In this document: piece by piece, positions 28,673 to 37,829 of the stretch
Layout: every line of letters begins with the position of its first letter
Position numbering within the stretch: the first letter of the stretch is position 1
Source of the DNA: an uncultured Saccharospirillaceae bacterium
GTDB taxonomy: Bacteria > Pseudomonadota > Gammaproteobacteria > Pseudomonadales > Oceanobacteraceae
DNA: 64,000 nucleotides
NCBI GenBank assembly: GCA_947499545.1
Contig: CANMOZ010000015.1
Span: 1 to 64,000 of the forward strand
Direction of reading: 5' to 3'
Notes under the pieces: model-generated
The model's input: only the letters and a program-made list of their open reading frames with translations
What the model was told of the DNA's origin: nothing
Databases searched by the model: none
Made by a program: the position numbers and the translations under genes

Positions 28673-29443
28673 TTAGATGCTGGCGATCGCTTTTAAGGTA
28701 GACGCATCATCTGCGCCACCGCTCAGGGTTATCCAAGAACAACCCTGTTGGCGAATATAATTGGCGATTCGGTCACTGGGCACAATGTAGTGTTTATTTT
28801 GCCATTGTGGAAGCCCCTCAACCCAGTTGTGCCATTGCTCAAAGGCTTCGTTAGACGTGATCAGTACCGTTTTGAGTTGATCCCAACATTGATCAAGCTC
28901 AGCTGGTTTTGGCAACCCAACGCGTTGATATAAAGACAAAGAATGAACGTCAAAGCTACGTGATTTCAAGGATTCTGCCAATAGCGTTCGTCCACCGACG
29001 CCTTTAAGTAAGAGTATCTTTTGATGAGGCAGTGCTTGATGAGGCGATCCCTGATGAGAAAGTGATTTTGGCAGCGCCTCGAGCAACCCCTCTGAGGTTG
29101 AGGTTTGGGGAATGCTGACGGTCAAGCCTGCCTGCTGCAAAGGGCGCGCGGCTGCATCGCCAATGGCCCAATACTGGATGCCAACGGGCCATTGCGGCCA
29201 GCACGTTTCAGCCTGCTCCAGAAAGCACTGGCTAGCCATGTCTGATAGGCTGATGACCCACTGAAAATGATCCAAGTTAAAAAGGTGCGTTCGCTCTTCT
29301 GCTGACAAGTCTATGGGGGTGCGTGTCAGCAAAGGAAATATCAATGCGTCTATGCCTTGTTGTGATAAAGACGTTTGCAAGGCTTCGTTTTTTCCAGGCG
29401 GACGCGTCAACACAACCAGGGGCTTTGAGTGTGCAACAGACAT
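28673..29443 (-). CDS. hemD: Uroporphyrinogen-III synthase HemD
   Basis: A 256-residue enzyme closing hydroxymethylbilane to uroporphyrinogen III, with D-ring inversion. The family is weakly conserved. Here the pieces are VVLTRPPGKNEAL at the N-terminus, a FPLLTRTPI block, WAIGDAAARPLQQAGL, LLLKGVGGRTLLAESL and a TSNEAFEQW segment near the end. Starts at the hemC stop (1-base overlap), as in E. coli and Pseudomonas. Confidence 0.93.
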   Translation of the reverse strand: MSVAHSKPLVVLTRPPGKNEALQTSLSQQGIDALIFPLLTRTPIDLSAEERTHLFNLDHFQWVISLSDMASQCFLEQAETCWPQWPVGIQYWAIGDAAARPLQQAGLTVSIPQTSTSEGLLEALPKSLSHQGSPHQALPHQKILLLKGVGGRTLLAESLKSRSFDVHSLSLYQRVGLPKPAELDQCWDQLKTVLITSNEAFEQWHNWVEGLPQWQNKHYIVPSDRIANYIRQQGCSWITLSGGADDASTLKAIASI

Positions 29444-30384
29444 CAGTTGTAAGCCATTTGCAGTAACCGTTTCGCACCGGATTCAAGCAGCGCATCGGCT
29501 ACTTTGTGCCCTAAGACTTCGGCTTGTTGTAATGCATCCGAAGGTGTTAAGGGCAAGCTCTGTTGAATGCGTAATAACTCGGAGCCATCAATGGCACCGA
29601 CACGGCCTTCTAAGCTCAACTGCCCTTGCGTTAATTGCGAAAATCCGGCGATGGGCACTTGGCAGCCGCCTTCTAAACGATGATTCATGGCGCGTTCAGC
29701 GGTTACCCTGATTTGAGTCTCCAGATGATTCAAAGGCGCTAATAACGCTTGCGTATCTGTGTCTTCAATGCGCGCTTCAATGCCGACGGCGCCTTGTCCA
29801 CAGGCAGGCAAACTGGTTGTAGTAGGCAGCTCGCTGCGAATGCGACTGTGCATGCCGAGTCGAATAAGCCCTGCACTGGCCAGTATCAAAGCGTCGTATT
29901 CGCCAGCGTCTAATTTGGATAGGCGGGTATTGACGTTGCCGCGGCAATCACGAATGTCTAAATCCGGGCGTAGGTGCATGAGCTGGCAGCGCCTGCGAAG
30001 GCTAGAGGTGCCGACAATGGCGCCTGTTGGAAGATCATCTAGCTTAGAGTATTGATTTGAAACCAAGGCATCACTGGGGTTTTCTCGCTCACATATGGTC
30101 ACAAGGCCTAACCCTTCAGGAAAGGTCATGGGCACGTCTTTCATGGAGTGCACCGCGATGTCGGCTTTGCCTTCCAGCATGGCCACTTCGAGCTCTTTCA
30201 CGAACAAGCCTTTTCCACCAATCTTAGCCAAGGGCGTGTCTAAGATTTTGTCTCCTTGGGTGGTCATGAGCACCAGTTCGACACTCAAGCCAGGATGAGC
30301 CTGTTCCAGAGCCGACTTTACGTATTCCGCTTGCCAAAGTGCTAAGGGGCTTTTGCGGGTTGCGATTCGCAGCAGAGATTTCAT
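29443..30384 (-). CDS. hemC: Porphobilinogen deaminase (hydroxymethylbilane synthase) HemC
   Basis: A 313-residue enzyme polymerising four porphobilinogens. Motifs: [19 protein letters not shown] at the N-terminus, [56 protein letters not shown], and [11 protein letters not shown], whose cysteine carries the dipyrromethane cofactor. Length equals E. coli HemC (313). First of the hem operon; algR lies 118 bases upstream on the same strand, as in Pseudomonas aeruginosa. Confidence 0.97.
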   Translation of the reverse strand: MKSLLRIATRKSPLALWQAEYVKSALEQAHPGLSVELVLMTTQGDKILDTPLAKIGGKGLFVKELEVAMLEGKADIAVHSMKDVPMTFPEGLGLVTICERENPSDALVSNQYSKLDDLPTGAIVGTSSLRRRCQLMHLRPDLDIRDCRGNVNTRLSKLDAGEYDALILASAGLIRLGMHSRIRSELPTTTSLPACGQGAVGIEARIEDTDTQALLAPLNHLETQIRVTAERAMNHRLEGGCQVPIAGFSQLTQGQLSLEGRVGAIDGSELLRIQQSLPLTPSDALQQAEVLGHKVADALLESGAKRLLQMAYN

Positions 30385-30501
30385 AGGGCCTCTTGATACT
30401 TAGGCTTCATGCTTGGGCGCTTTTGCATGAGGGATGCGATGATCGCGCTCATCAGTTAAGGGGGTATTTTAACGAGGTGATGGAGAAGATGGCAAAAACA
30501 A

Positions 30502-31224
30502 TCAGCTCATTTGTTTGAGCCATTGCTTGATATTAGGCCAATGGCGCCTTGATACGGGGATTCGCTCGTCAATGCCTTTGATTTTTAAAAAGTGACTGCC
30601 CTCGTCACGCTCAACGGCTTCAACATATTGCCCATTCACCAGATACCCTCGATGCGTCCGCATGAACATGGGCTCTAGGCGGCTCTCTAATTCTTTCAGA
30701 GGTTCGTCGATGACGACCTCGCCTAGGCTATAAACCAGCGAAACATATTTTTGATCGGCTTTGAAAAATCGGATGTCTTCAACGGGCACTCGCACCATGC
30801 CTTTATGAGTTCGAGCTTGTAAATGCGTAATACTTGGTGACTGTAACTGGTGGAGCTGCGCGCGATTCATTTGTTTGACGCGATCTAAAGCGGTTAATAA
30901 GTCCGACTGGCGTACAGGCTTTAATAAGTAATCCAGCGCCTGAACACGAAAGGCTTCTAAGGCATGTTCATCGTGAGCGGTGCAGAAAATTAAAGCTGGC
31001 GGTGGGTCAAGGTCCAGTTGGCCAAGGCGAGCGGCGACTTCTAATCCCGTCATGTCCGGCATTTGGATGTCTAACAGGACCACGTCGGGCAATAGTCGCT
31101 GAATGGCGGTCAACGCCCCTTGGCCATCTTCTGCATCCCCGAGAATTTCATGCGGGCTGTCTTCAAGAAGTTTACGTAAGCGCTGGCGCCCTAAAGGCTC
31201 ATCGTCGACGATCAGAATATTCAT
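30502..31224 (-). CDS. algR: LytTR-type response regulator AlgR
   Basis: A 240-residue regulator. Receiver domain about 1-115 with acidic pocket (LIVDDEP), phospho-acceptor in VVLLDIQMPDMTG (Asp near 54) and CTAHDEHALEAF/LLKPV. LytTR DNA-binding domain about 140-238 with FFKADQKYVSL and FMRTHRGYLVN. In P. aeruginosa AlgR with FimS/AlgZ activates the pilVWXY1E operon and alginate genes. The pilus operon lies about 7 kb away here, making that circuit plausible. Overlaps the kinase stop by 4 bases. Confidence 0.92.
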   Translation of the reverse strand: MNILIVDDEPLGRQRLRKLLEDSPHEILGDAEDGQGALTAIQRLLPDVVLLDIQMPDMTGLEVAARLGQLDLDPPPALIFCTAHDEHALEAFRVQALDYLLKPVRQSDLLTALDRVKQMNRAQLHQLQSPSITHLQARTHKGMVRVPVEDIRFFKADQKYVSLVYSLGEVVIDEPLKELESRLEPMFMRTHRGYLVNGQYVEAVERDEGSHFLKIKGIDERIPVSRRHWPNIKQWLKQMS

Positions 31225-32309
31225 GGTTTCTGCTTCGCTTGGTTTTGAGGTGTACCAGCCGGATCTACGGGGGTCAGCGGTAGCCTCAGTGTACTTATAT
31301 AGTAGTCGCCCACGATTTGCCCACTGATTTTACCGCGACCAGGGAATAGGGTTTCTAGACGATCACGAATGTTTTGTAAGGCCATGTGGTTGCCTTTGTC
31401 TGCGTGCACTTCTTCTTGCACCTGATCAGGGAGTGGGTTGCGCACGTCAATAAAGAGTTCACCCGCAACTGAGAAAGTGCGTATACGAATTTCTCCACCT
31501 TCCCGTCGTTTCTGTATGCCGTGAATAATGGCATTTTCGAGAAGTGGCTGGAGTGTCAGCAGGGGCATCAAATAGTGATCAGCCGGCACTTTTAACACCC
31601 AACTCACTTTTAGGCGATGACTTAAACGCAGTTTTTCGATACGCAAATAACCTTGGCACAACCTAAGTTCTCGTTCCAGAGGGACAAGAGTGCCACTCTC
31701 CTTGAGGCTTGCCCTAAAAAGCTCAGACAAATCGACGATGGCGTGCTCAGCTCTTTGGGGGTCAATATCCACAAGGCTTGCGATGCTGTTCATGCTGTTG
31801 AATAAAAAATGAGGCTGAATGCGTGATTGCAAGGCGTCGACTTTTAAACGTAATTCGGCTTGTTCTTGCTGGCGTACTCGGTATTGAACATAGAAATAAT
31901 GAAGAATGAGCAAGCCCACAATAGCGGTAATCAGTTGGGTTTTAACAATCCAATGCCATTCCCAAGGTTGCTGCAAATTGCTGGATAAAAATGCCTGAGA
32001 GAGTAGGGCAACCCCGAAATGTATCAGCAAAATAACGGCGTAGGCCGACGCGTATGCTAAAAAAACGCGCATTTTCGCTAACCAAGGACGCAGTCGGCAA
32101 AGGGTCAGAGCGATGAGTAATACCACCCATTGTACATAGAAAGATCCCGTGCCAAAGGTGTCCCATGCGATGGACTCTTTAGGAGAGCTGAAGAGCACCA
32201 AGATCAACACCAGTAATTCACTGAATAGAATCAGTACAAATATTGCCTGTACTCTGCACAGGTTTGGAATGAGCTGTAAGTGTTCGTCAAGGGGTTTGTT
32301 TGCGGACAC
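31221..32309 (-). CDS. algZ: Sensor histidine kinase AlgZ/FimS (LytS-YehU type)
   Basis: A 362-residue membrane kinase with about four N-terminal membrane helices (residues 20-140), a short coiled region, the His_kinase domain QSRIQPHFLFNSMNSIASL with its H-F-L-F-N motif (H near 170), and an ATPase part with LLENAIIHGIQ (N-box) and the GNHMALQNIRDRL G-box region. Partner of AlgR in the overlapping gene. Upstream is a divergent 267-base region towards lptM. Confidence 0.9.
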   Translation of the reverse strand: MSANKPLDEHLQLIPNLCRVQAIFVLILFSELLVLILVLFSSPKESIAWDTFGTGSFYVQWVVLLIALTLCRLRPWLAKMRVFLAYASAYAVILLIHFGVALLSQAFLSSNLQQPWEWHWIVKTQLITAIVGLLILHYFYVQYRVRQQEQAELRLKVDALQSRIQPHFLFNSMNSIASLVDIDPQRAEHAIVDLSELFRASLKESGTLVPLERELRLCQGYLRIEKLRLSHRLKVSWVLKVPADHYLMPLLTLQPLLENAIIHGIQKRREGGEIRIRTFSVAGELFIDVRNPLPDQVQEEVHADKGNHMALQNIRDRLETLFPGRGKISGQIVGDYYISTLRLPLTPVDPAGTPQNQAKQKP

Positions 32310-32576
32310 CTTTCTGAATCCTCAGGGGGATAACGGCTAGCGAGCATGGCGCTAAAGTTCATTTGAGTATTGCAATAGCCATTGTGCTAAGCAATGAGTG
32401 CATCCGGAAAATCCAGACAAGTTCACGCTTCCAGCGCTGATTTGTGTGAAACTTTCCTGGGTGCTGAACATGGATTTCAAGCTTTGTGCCTATGGCCAGA
32501 GGCATCGCATCGGTGTAAGCTGGACAGCCTTGAGTTCGATGTGATTCGTCAATGGTGCAATAGCATGCAAGAACCC

Positions 32577-32795
32577 ATGCGCTATCGGAAATGCGCACAG
32601 ATCATGGTGTTGAGTGCGAGTTGTTTGGCCCAAGTGGCTTGTGGCAATAAAGGCCCGTTAAGATGGCCGGATACACCCGAGAAAATTGATGGGGCGACAA
32701 CAGAAGTCGTTGTTCCTCAAAAAAAGGTATCTGAGCAGGAAGAAGCGACTCAACAGAACTCTGCATCAGCGCCGACAGAGACATCGACCCAATAA
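32577..32795 (+). CDS. lptM: Small lipoprotein LptM (LppL/YifL)
   Basis: A 72-residue lipoprotein. Hydrophobic signal then VACGNKGPL. The C-G-N-K-G-P-L start of the mature protein is the LptM/YifL signature (CGQKGPL), shown in E. coli to assist LptD maturation. The lipobox is off-consensus: Gln at -3 and Val at -2. The frame is open further upstream to 32394, but the lipoprotein signal fits ATG 32577 (or ATG 32565). It lies before lysA-dapF, the same context as lppL in Pseudomonas and yifL before dapF in E. coli. Confidence 0.8.
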   Translation: MRYRKCAQIMVLSASCLAQVACGNKGPLRWPDTPEKIDGATTEVVVPQKKVSEQEEATQQNSASAPTETSTQ

Positions 32796-32897
32796 AATTT
32801 GCTTTTACGGTCACGCACCTTTGGTGACTTCACTGTTCATCAGTCAAGCCCAGAATGAGGTGGAACCCAATGAAGCCCTAAGACCAGCAGTGACGTC

Positions 32898-34151
32898 ATG
32901 GATTTTTTTAATTATCAACAAGGCGAATTATTTGCCGAAGGTGTTCCCGTAAAAGCCATTGCAGAGCGGTTTGGGACACCCCTGTACCTGTATTCAAAAG
33001 CGACTTTAGAACACCATTTAAAGGTGTATCAAGAAGCCTTTGAAGGACACCCTGGTTTGGTGTGTTATGCCGTCAAAGCCAACAGTAACTTGGCCGTCCT
33101 GCAGGTGTTAGCCGATAAAGGTGCAGGTTTTGATATTGTCTCGGGTGGTGAGCTGGAGCGAGTACTCCGTGCTGGCGGTGATCCTAAAAAGGTTGTTTTT
33201 TCGGGTGTCGGAAAGCAGGTTTGGGAAATTGAGCGTGCGCTGGCGCTAGGCATTAAATGCTTCAATGTCGAGTCAGAATCTGAATTGGATCGAATTCGCT
33301 CGATTGCTCAACAAAAAGGCTGTGTCGCACCCATTTCATTACGAGTCAATCCTGATGTGGATGCGAAAACACATCCTTATATTTCAACAGGGTTGAGCGA
33401 AAACAAATTTGGCATTCCAATGGAGGTTGCCGAAGCGCTTTACGTAAAATACAAAGAAGATCCAGCGCTTGATTTCCATGGAATCGATTGTCATATCGGC
33501 TCTCAAATCACGGATCAGCAGCCCTTTCTAGACGCTTTTGAACGTCTACTGATCTTGGTCGATCGCTTATCGGCTAATGGGGTTCAGTTGAAACACATTG
33601 ATATTGGTGGCGGACTCGGTGTTCGTTATCAAGAGGAAACCCCGCCCTTACCAGCAGCTTATATTGCGCCGGCTTTACCAGCTCTGCGTCAAAGAGGTCT
33701 GTCTTTATTGGTAGAGCCCGGTCGTTCTATTGCGGCCAATGCTGGCCTGTTCATCACACGGGTCGAACTGCTGAAGTATAACGGTGGTAAAGGTTTTGCC
33801 GTGGTGGATGGCGCGATGAATGATCTTATACGGCCCAGTCTGTACTCGGCTTGGCAGCGTATTGAACCTGTGATACCAAGAGAAGACGGCGAACAAGCTA
33901 GCTGGGATATCGTTGGTCCTGTTTGTGAAACAGGGGATTTTCTTGGAAAAGAGCGCACGTTAAATTTGAAAGCAGGCGATGTGTTGGCGGTTCGTGGTGC
34001 AGGGGCTTACGGTTTTGTGATGGCATCCAATTATAACTCACGGCCGCGTGTGGCTGAGGTCATGGTTGATGGGGACGAGGTGCACCTTGTGAGGCAGCGT
34101 GAGACCTTTGAAAGCATGTTGCAATCTGAGTCGGTGTTGCCAAAAGGCTAA
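32898..34151 (+). CDS. lysA: Diaminopimelate decarboxylase LysA
   Basis: A 417-residue PLP enzyme, the last step of lysine synthesis (meso-DAP to L-lysine). N-terminal barrel with the PLP lysine in VCYAVKANSNLAVL, FDIVSGGELERVL, FGIPMEVAEAL, CHIGSQITD, IDIGGGLGVRY and EPGRSIAANAG. C-terminal CETGDFLGKERTL supplies the catalytic Cys-Glu across the dimer, then GAYGFVMASNYNSRPR. Length fits the family. Six bases separate it from dapF, so they form an operon. Confidence 0.97.
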   Translation: MDFFNYQQGELFAEGVPVKAIAERFGTPLYLYSKATLEHHLKVYQEAFEGHPGLVCYAVKANSNLAVLQVLADKGAGFDIVSGGELERVLRAGGDPKKVVFSGVGKQVWEIERALALGIKCFNVESESELDRIRSIAQQKGCVAPISLRVNPDVDAKTHPYISTGLSENKFGIPMEVAEALYVKYKEDPALDFHGIDCHIGSQITDQQPFLDAFERLLILVDRLSANGVQLKHIDIGGGLGVRYQEETPPLPAAYIAPALPALRQRGLSLLVEPGRSIAANAGLFITRVELLKYNGGKGFAVVDGAMNDLIRPSLYSAWQRIEPVIPREDGEQASWDIVGPVCETGDFLGKERTLNLKAGDVLAVRGAGAYGFVMASNYNSRPRVAEVMVDGDEVHLVRQRETFESMLQSESVLPKG

Positions 34152-34156
34152 ATATT

Positions 34157-34984
34157 ATGCTGCTACGATTTTCAAAAATGCACGGACTAGGCAATGATTT
34201 TATGGTCGTTGATTTAGTCACTCAGCACTTTGCGTTTCGTCCTGAATTGATTCGACAGCTGGCGGACCGGCATCGAGGCATCGGTTTCGATCAACTGTTG
34301 GTTGTTGAGCCGCCTTACAATCCAGAAGCGGATTTTCGATACCGCATTTTTAATGCAGACGGATCGGAAGTGTCTCAATGCGGTAACGGTGCACGCTGTT
34401 TTGCGCTCTTTGTGCATACGCATCGATTAACCGGTAATAATCCGGTTCGAGTGGAAACTCGAGCAGGTTTGATGGAAATCACGTTGCATAACGATGATCA
34501 AGCGTCCGTTGTGATGGAAACGCCAGAATTTGACGTTGCTAAGGTACCGCTTGTGAATCATCAACGTCAGGACTTGTATACGTTGTCCTTGGCTGGGGAT
34601 AACGTTCAGGCGTCAGCGCTTTCGTTAGGCAATCCACACGCTGTGGTTTTAGTCGATTCTGTTGCACAAGCCCCAATGGAGCGTTGGGGGAAAGCCGCAA
34701 ATGAGTCGGAAGATTTCCCCGAAGGCGTTAATCTAGGTGCTGTTGAAGTCGTGGATCGACAACGTATAAAACTGCGCGTTTATGAACGAGGGGTTGGGGA
34801 AACCCAAGCCTGTGGCAGTGGCGCCTGCGCTGCTATGATTGCTTGCCATCAACGAGGATTGGTGGATGACGAAGTCGTCGTGGAGCTGCCAGGTGGTAAC
34901 CTGACGGTTACTTGGCCAGGTTCTGGCAAGGTGACCTTAAAAGGGCCTGCGGTTCGTGTTTACGATGGCAAAATGCAAGTGTAA
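34157..34984 (+). CDS. dapF: Diaminopimelate epimerase DapF
   Basis: A 275-residue PLP-independent epimerase that makes meso-DAP from LL-DAP. Two catalytic cysteines are visible: VSQCGNGARCFA (near residue 75) and ETQACGSGACAA (near 218). The opening KMHGLGNDFMVVD is also diagnostic. Length matches E. coli DapF (274). It precedes DUF484, the same order as in E. coli and Pseudomonas. Confidence 0.97.
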   Translation: MLLRFSKMHGLGNDFMVVDLVTQHFAFRPELIRQLADRHRGIGFDQLLVVEPPYNPEADFRYRIFNADGSEVSQCGNGARCFALFVHTHRLTGNNPVRVETRAGLMEITLHNDDQASVVMETPEFDVAKVPLVNHQRQDLYTLSLAGDNVQASALSLGNPHAVVLVDSVAQAPMERWGKAANESEDFPEGVNLGAVEVVDRQRIKLRVYERGVGETQACGSGACAAMIACHQRGLVDDEVVVELPGGNLTVTWPGSGKVTLKGPAVRVYDGKMQV

Positions 34985-35041
34985 CCCCTAAGTTTTATTT
35001 CTTCTTCAAACGACATTGGTAAAACAGTAGGTAGTGCCAGT

Positions 35042-35701
35042 ATGAACGACTTAGAAGTCGAAAAGTTTTTGCTGCAAAACCCTGACTTTTTTATAGGTCG
35101 TAGTCGCCTGCTGGCGCATATTAAAGTGCCTCATGAAACGGGGGCGATTTCGCTGGTTGAAAAACAAGTACAGATATTACGTGCAAATAATCAAAGCCTT
35201 CGAAATCGTCTCAAGCACCTTACTCATAACGCCAAGAAAAATGAACGCCTATTTAGCTTATTAAGAGAGCTGGTGCTGGATGCTTTGGAAGTTCAGACGC
35301 CTTTGGCACTCAAAGAACGAGTTGAACAACATTTAAAATTGCAATTTGGCTTGGTTGCAGCTGAATTGCGTTTGGCTCCTTTTGAAGGGCACCAGCACGC
35401 ACGTTATGAAGCCTTGTTTAGACGCCGTCCTTTTATCAGCGGTCCATTAGATGAAGAAGATCGTGCGTGGTTAATGCCTAATACCCCTGATGTGCAGTCG
35501 GTGGCAGTGCGATTGGTTCAACACGATTATCGCTGGTTGGGCGTGCTCTGTGTGGGGTCTGATGAACCAGATTATTTCCATCCCGCCATGGAATCCATGT
35601 TTTTGGATTATTTATCCGAAGTCATTGGCAGAATTCTTTCCCTATTGTCTCAAGAGTCTGTAGAACATGCTGTTGAAGCCCGTTCGTTGGATCAGTTTTG
35701 A
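35042..35701 (+). CDS. DUF484 family protein
   Basis: A 219-residue GAF-like protein. N-terminus has the family signature FLLQNPDFFIGRSRLL and the coiled segment VEKQVQILRANNQSLRNRL. The GAF-type core ends with LDYLSEVIGRIL. In E. coli (YigA) and Pseudomonas this gene is followed by xerC; here xerC is absent. Instead its last 35 bases overlap the start of a HAD phosphatase gene. Function is not established for the family. Confidence 0.9.
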   Translation: MNDLEVEKFLLQNPDFFIGRSRLLAHIKVPHETGAISLVEKQVQILRANNQSLRNRLKHLTHNAKKNERLFSLLRELVLDALEVQTPLALKERVEQHLKLQFGLVAAELRLAPFEGHQHARYEALFRRRPFISGPLDEEDRAWLMPNTPDVQSVAVRLVQHDYRWLGVLCVGSDEPDYFHPAMESMFLDYLSEVIGRILSLLSQESVEHAVEARSLDQF

Positions 35702-36341
35702 TGTTGACCACACGCTGTGGAATCCAGATCCGGCCTTAGTGCTTGCGAATAAAACGTTATTTAACGAATTGGAATCGATCAACCCAACGGATACTCCATT
35801 CACTCTGGACGCTTGGGAAGCGCATCGTGCCATTGAGCTAGCGGCAAAACCCAATATTCAAGTGTCTGAATTACGACTAAGGATTATTGAGCGAATATTT
35901 TCGCAATGGGGAATCACCGATGCGTCTTCAGAGTCACTTTATGAAGCCTGGTTAGCGATACGGCAGCAAGTGGAATATTACGAAGACACTCATGAAACCT
36001 TAGATGCATTAGTCCAAAAATACCCTTTAATTGCGATTACCAATGGCAATGCTTGTATGCAAGCAACGGGCGCTCATCGGTGGTTTCGTCATTGGGTCGC
36101 AGCAGATGCCATTGGTTATGCAAAACCTCACCCTGCCCCTTTTGAAAAAGCGCTCGAATTGACGAACGTTAAACCCAGCGACATTTTGCATGTGGGTGAT
36201 CACCCTGTTGACGACGTGCAAGGAGCGCAGAAAATGGGCATGCAAACCGCTTGGGTTAATCGATTCGGAAAGACCTGGGAATACCCTGGAGAACCTACTC
36301 TTGAAGTCTCGACGTTGCATGAATTATTAGCACACCTATAA
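35667..36341 (+). CDS. HAD-superfamily hydrolase, YigB-like
   Basis: A 224-residue phosphatase. Motif I is ISFDVDHTLWNP (D-x-D with a His after the second Asp), motif II AITNGN, motif III lysine in GYAKPHPAPFEKAL and motif IV HVGDHPVDDVQGA. E. coli YigB acts on FMN and 5-amino-6-ribitylamino-uracil phosphate; substrate here is unverified. Starts within the DUF484 gene (35-base overlap), indicating coupling. Usually follows xerC in related genomes. Confidence 0.9.
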   Translation: MLLKPVRWISFDVDHTLWNPDPALVLANKTLFNELESINPTDTPFTLDAWEAHRAIELAAKPNIQVSELRLRIIERIFSQWGITDASSESLYEAWLAIRQQVEYYEDTHETLDALVQKYPLIAITNGNACMQATGAHRWFRHWVAADAIGYAKPHPAPFEKALELTNVKPSDILHVGDHPVDDVQGAQKMGMQTAWVNRFGKTWEYPGEPTLEVSTLHELLAHL

Positions 36342-36470
36342 AACGTCTGCATTCGACCTGTCCCTTTAATAAATACCAGCTAGATTTATGGTCGCTCTTT
36401 TAAAGATCGACGATAAAGATCTCATAGAGCGAAGCAGTCACACCTTATTCCATGGACTGGAGACATAATA

Positions 36471-37262
36471 ATGAAGATGATGACATTGTTAACGGCCGTT
36501 TTAAGCCTAGTGCTGGGGGCAAGTGTTGCGTATGCAGGGGGTACCCAGGCAGATAATGGCGTTCAAATAGAGCGTGCATTATCAAGTGATCAAATGGTGG
36601 TGATCATGGCGACCTCAGAGCTGTGTGCGCAATGTGATACCTACTCTGATCAACTGGAACGCCTGGCACCTTGGGTAGCGGATACAATATCAATAGGTGC
36701 ACTGGATATCCAACATTACCCATCACTCGCTGAACAATACCGTATGCATGAACTCGGTAGTTTGTATTTGTTTAAACAGGGCAGACCTATTGGTCAGTTA
36801 CCTTTGGGCTACGACGAAGCAGACATTCAATTTTGGTTAAAAGATCAATTCTCCGGCTGCCAGAGTGAGCGTTTTCTATTAATGGGTGGCTGCGATGCCC
36901 ATACGTTTGAAGTCATGATGGAAGATTACAGTCAAGAAAGCATCGATGCTTTATTTGAAGCGATCCATCTGTTGGCGGAAGAATACGCGGAATACGACGT
37001 GAAAATTGAAGGCGATACCAGTGAAGGTGTGTTTTCCATGAAGGTGCCTTTGTTGGGAAGCATGGAAGGTGAATATTATGTAACTTTGCCTCAGGATCGA
37101 GAAGATTATGATGCTGAAATGGATCAGGGCGCACTTTTAAAAATGCAAGTGACCAAAAAGCCAGGCCTATTGTCGTGTAAAACCATCGATAAGTTGGTTG
37201 ACACCAAAATGGGCGAGATCGGTGATTCTCTTGGGATTGTGATCAAGAGGTATGAGCCTTAA
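36471..37262 (+). CDS. Exported thioredoxin-fold protein with CxxC, unknown family
   Basis: A 263-residue protein with signal peptide (about 1-22, ends AYAG). Residues 45-110 look like a thioredoxin fold: VVIMATSELCAQCDTYSDQL holds a C-A-Q-C motif, then DIQHYPSLAEQYRMHELGSLYLFKQGRPIG, with no proline at the place of the cis-Pro loop. The C-terminal half (about 125-260) has more cysteines (FSGCQ, GGCDAH, LLSCKT) and no recognised domain. It may be a periplasmic thiol oxidoreductase or a redox-inactive relative. Monocistronic, followed by a strong terminator. Confidence 0.6.
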   Translation: MKMMTLLTAVLSLVLGASVAYAGGTQADNGVQIERALSSDQMVVIMATSELCAQCDTYSDQLERLAPWVADTISIGALDIQHYPSLAEQYRMHELGSLYLFKQGRPIGQLPLGYDEADIQFWLKDQFSGCQSERFLLMGGCDAHTFEVMMEDYSQESIDALFEAIHLLAEEYAEYDVKIEGDTSEGVFSMKVPLLGSMEGEYYVTLPQDREDYDAEMDQGALLKMQVTKKPGLLSCKTIDKLVDTKMGEIGDSLGIVIKRYEP

Positions 37263-37290
37263 TAAAAATTTTGGCGTAGTGGCTTAATAA

Positions 37291-37317
37291 AAAAGAGCGC
37301 TGAAGGCGCTCTTTTTT
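37291..37317. terminator. Rho-independent terminator, symmetrical
   Basis: AAAAGAGCGC, loop TGAAG, GCGCTCTTTTTT. A-rich left side and T-run on the right make it usable on both strands; it lies between convergent genes. Confidence 0.85.
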
Positions 37318-37450
37318 ATTATGGAATGTTTCCTGAGATCTCAAAAATAAATGCGTTAATGTTGAATGATTGATGCCACTCCCAAGGTAATTCCCCAATT
37401 TTACAGCTAAAGAGTGGGTAAATATTTCTACTGCCTGCAAACGCTTTTAT

Positions 37451-37780
37451 TTAACTGCCCGCATCCTCTTGAACAGGGTACATCGGCTGGTCGACTTCAG
37501 CATATTGAACGACATTAAGCTGTTCAAAATCACCGATGATTTGCTCGACGGGTTTTATCGTATTGACTTTAATCACGCCTCCACATTGGAGAAAATCACG
37601 CACCCAAATAATTTCATCTCCCTTGCTTAGGGTAGAGTACATTTGGTGAAGTGCTGATTGTCGCCAGTCCACTGAGCTGTTCACAAGCTCACATTGGAAT
37701 TTTATGATGAGACGGTGTTGGGTGGGTTCTGCAAAGCCGGTGACGGCCAGCAACATCAGAGAGAAAATCCAATTTTTCAT
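37451..37780 (-). CDS. Small secreted protein resembling a subtilase propeptide (I9-like)
   Basis: About 109 residues: a signal peptide (MKNWIFSLMLLAVTGFAEP), then TQHRLIIKFQ and near the end FEQLNVVQYAEVDQPMYPV. The adjacent protease's own propeptide has TDRIIVKYKP and LEQLQQDPNIEYAEPDLIMQ, so both ends align with the I9/S8 propeptide pattern. Two cysteines (FQCEL, LQCGG) may pair. Start is at ATG 37780 because the signal peptide begins there; the frame runs further upstream into the protease gene. It is 50 bases downstream of the protease stop on the same strand. Probably a stand-alone inhibitor or folding partner; function is inference. Confidence 0.6.
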   Translation of the reverse strand: MKNWIFSLMLLAVTGFAEPTQHRLIIKFQCELVNSSVDWRQSALHQMYSTLSKGDEIIWVRDFLQCGGVIKVNTIKPVEQIIGDFEQLNVVQYAEVDQPMYPVQEDAGS

Positions 37781-37800
37781 TTTGCTTCGTCCATACAGCG

Positions 37801-37822
37801 AAGACCGGCCTAAGCCGGTCTT
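37801..37822. terminator. 9-bp perfect inverted repeat between protease and I9-like gene
   Basis: AAGACCGGC, loop CTAA, GCCGGTCTT. No T-run follows in the direction of the genes (minus), so it may be a weak terminator, a processing site or a 3'-end stabiliser that sets the ratio of the two products. Confidence 0.5.
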
Positions 37823-37829
37823 AATCGTT

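Noticed and set aside
32394-32564. N-terminal extension of LptM
   Set aside because: A 61-residue extension before a lipoprotein signal peptide is not plausible; ATG 32577 or 32565 fits.
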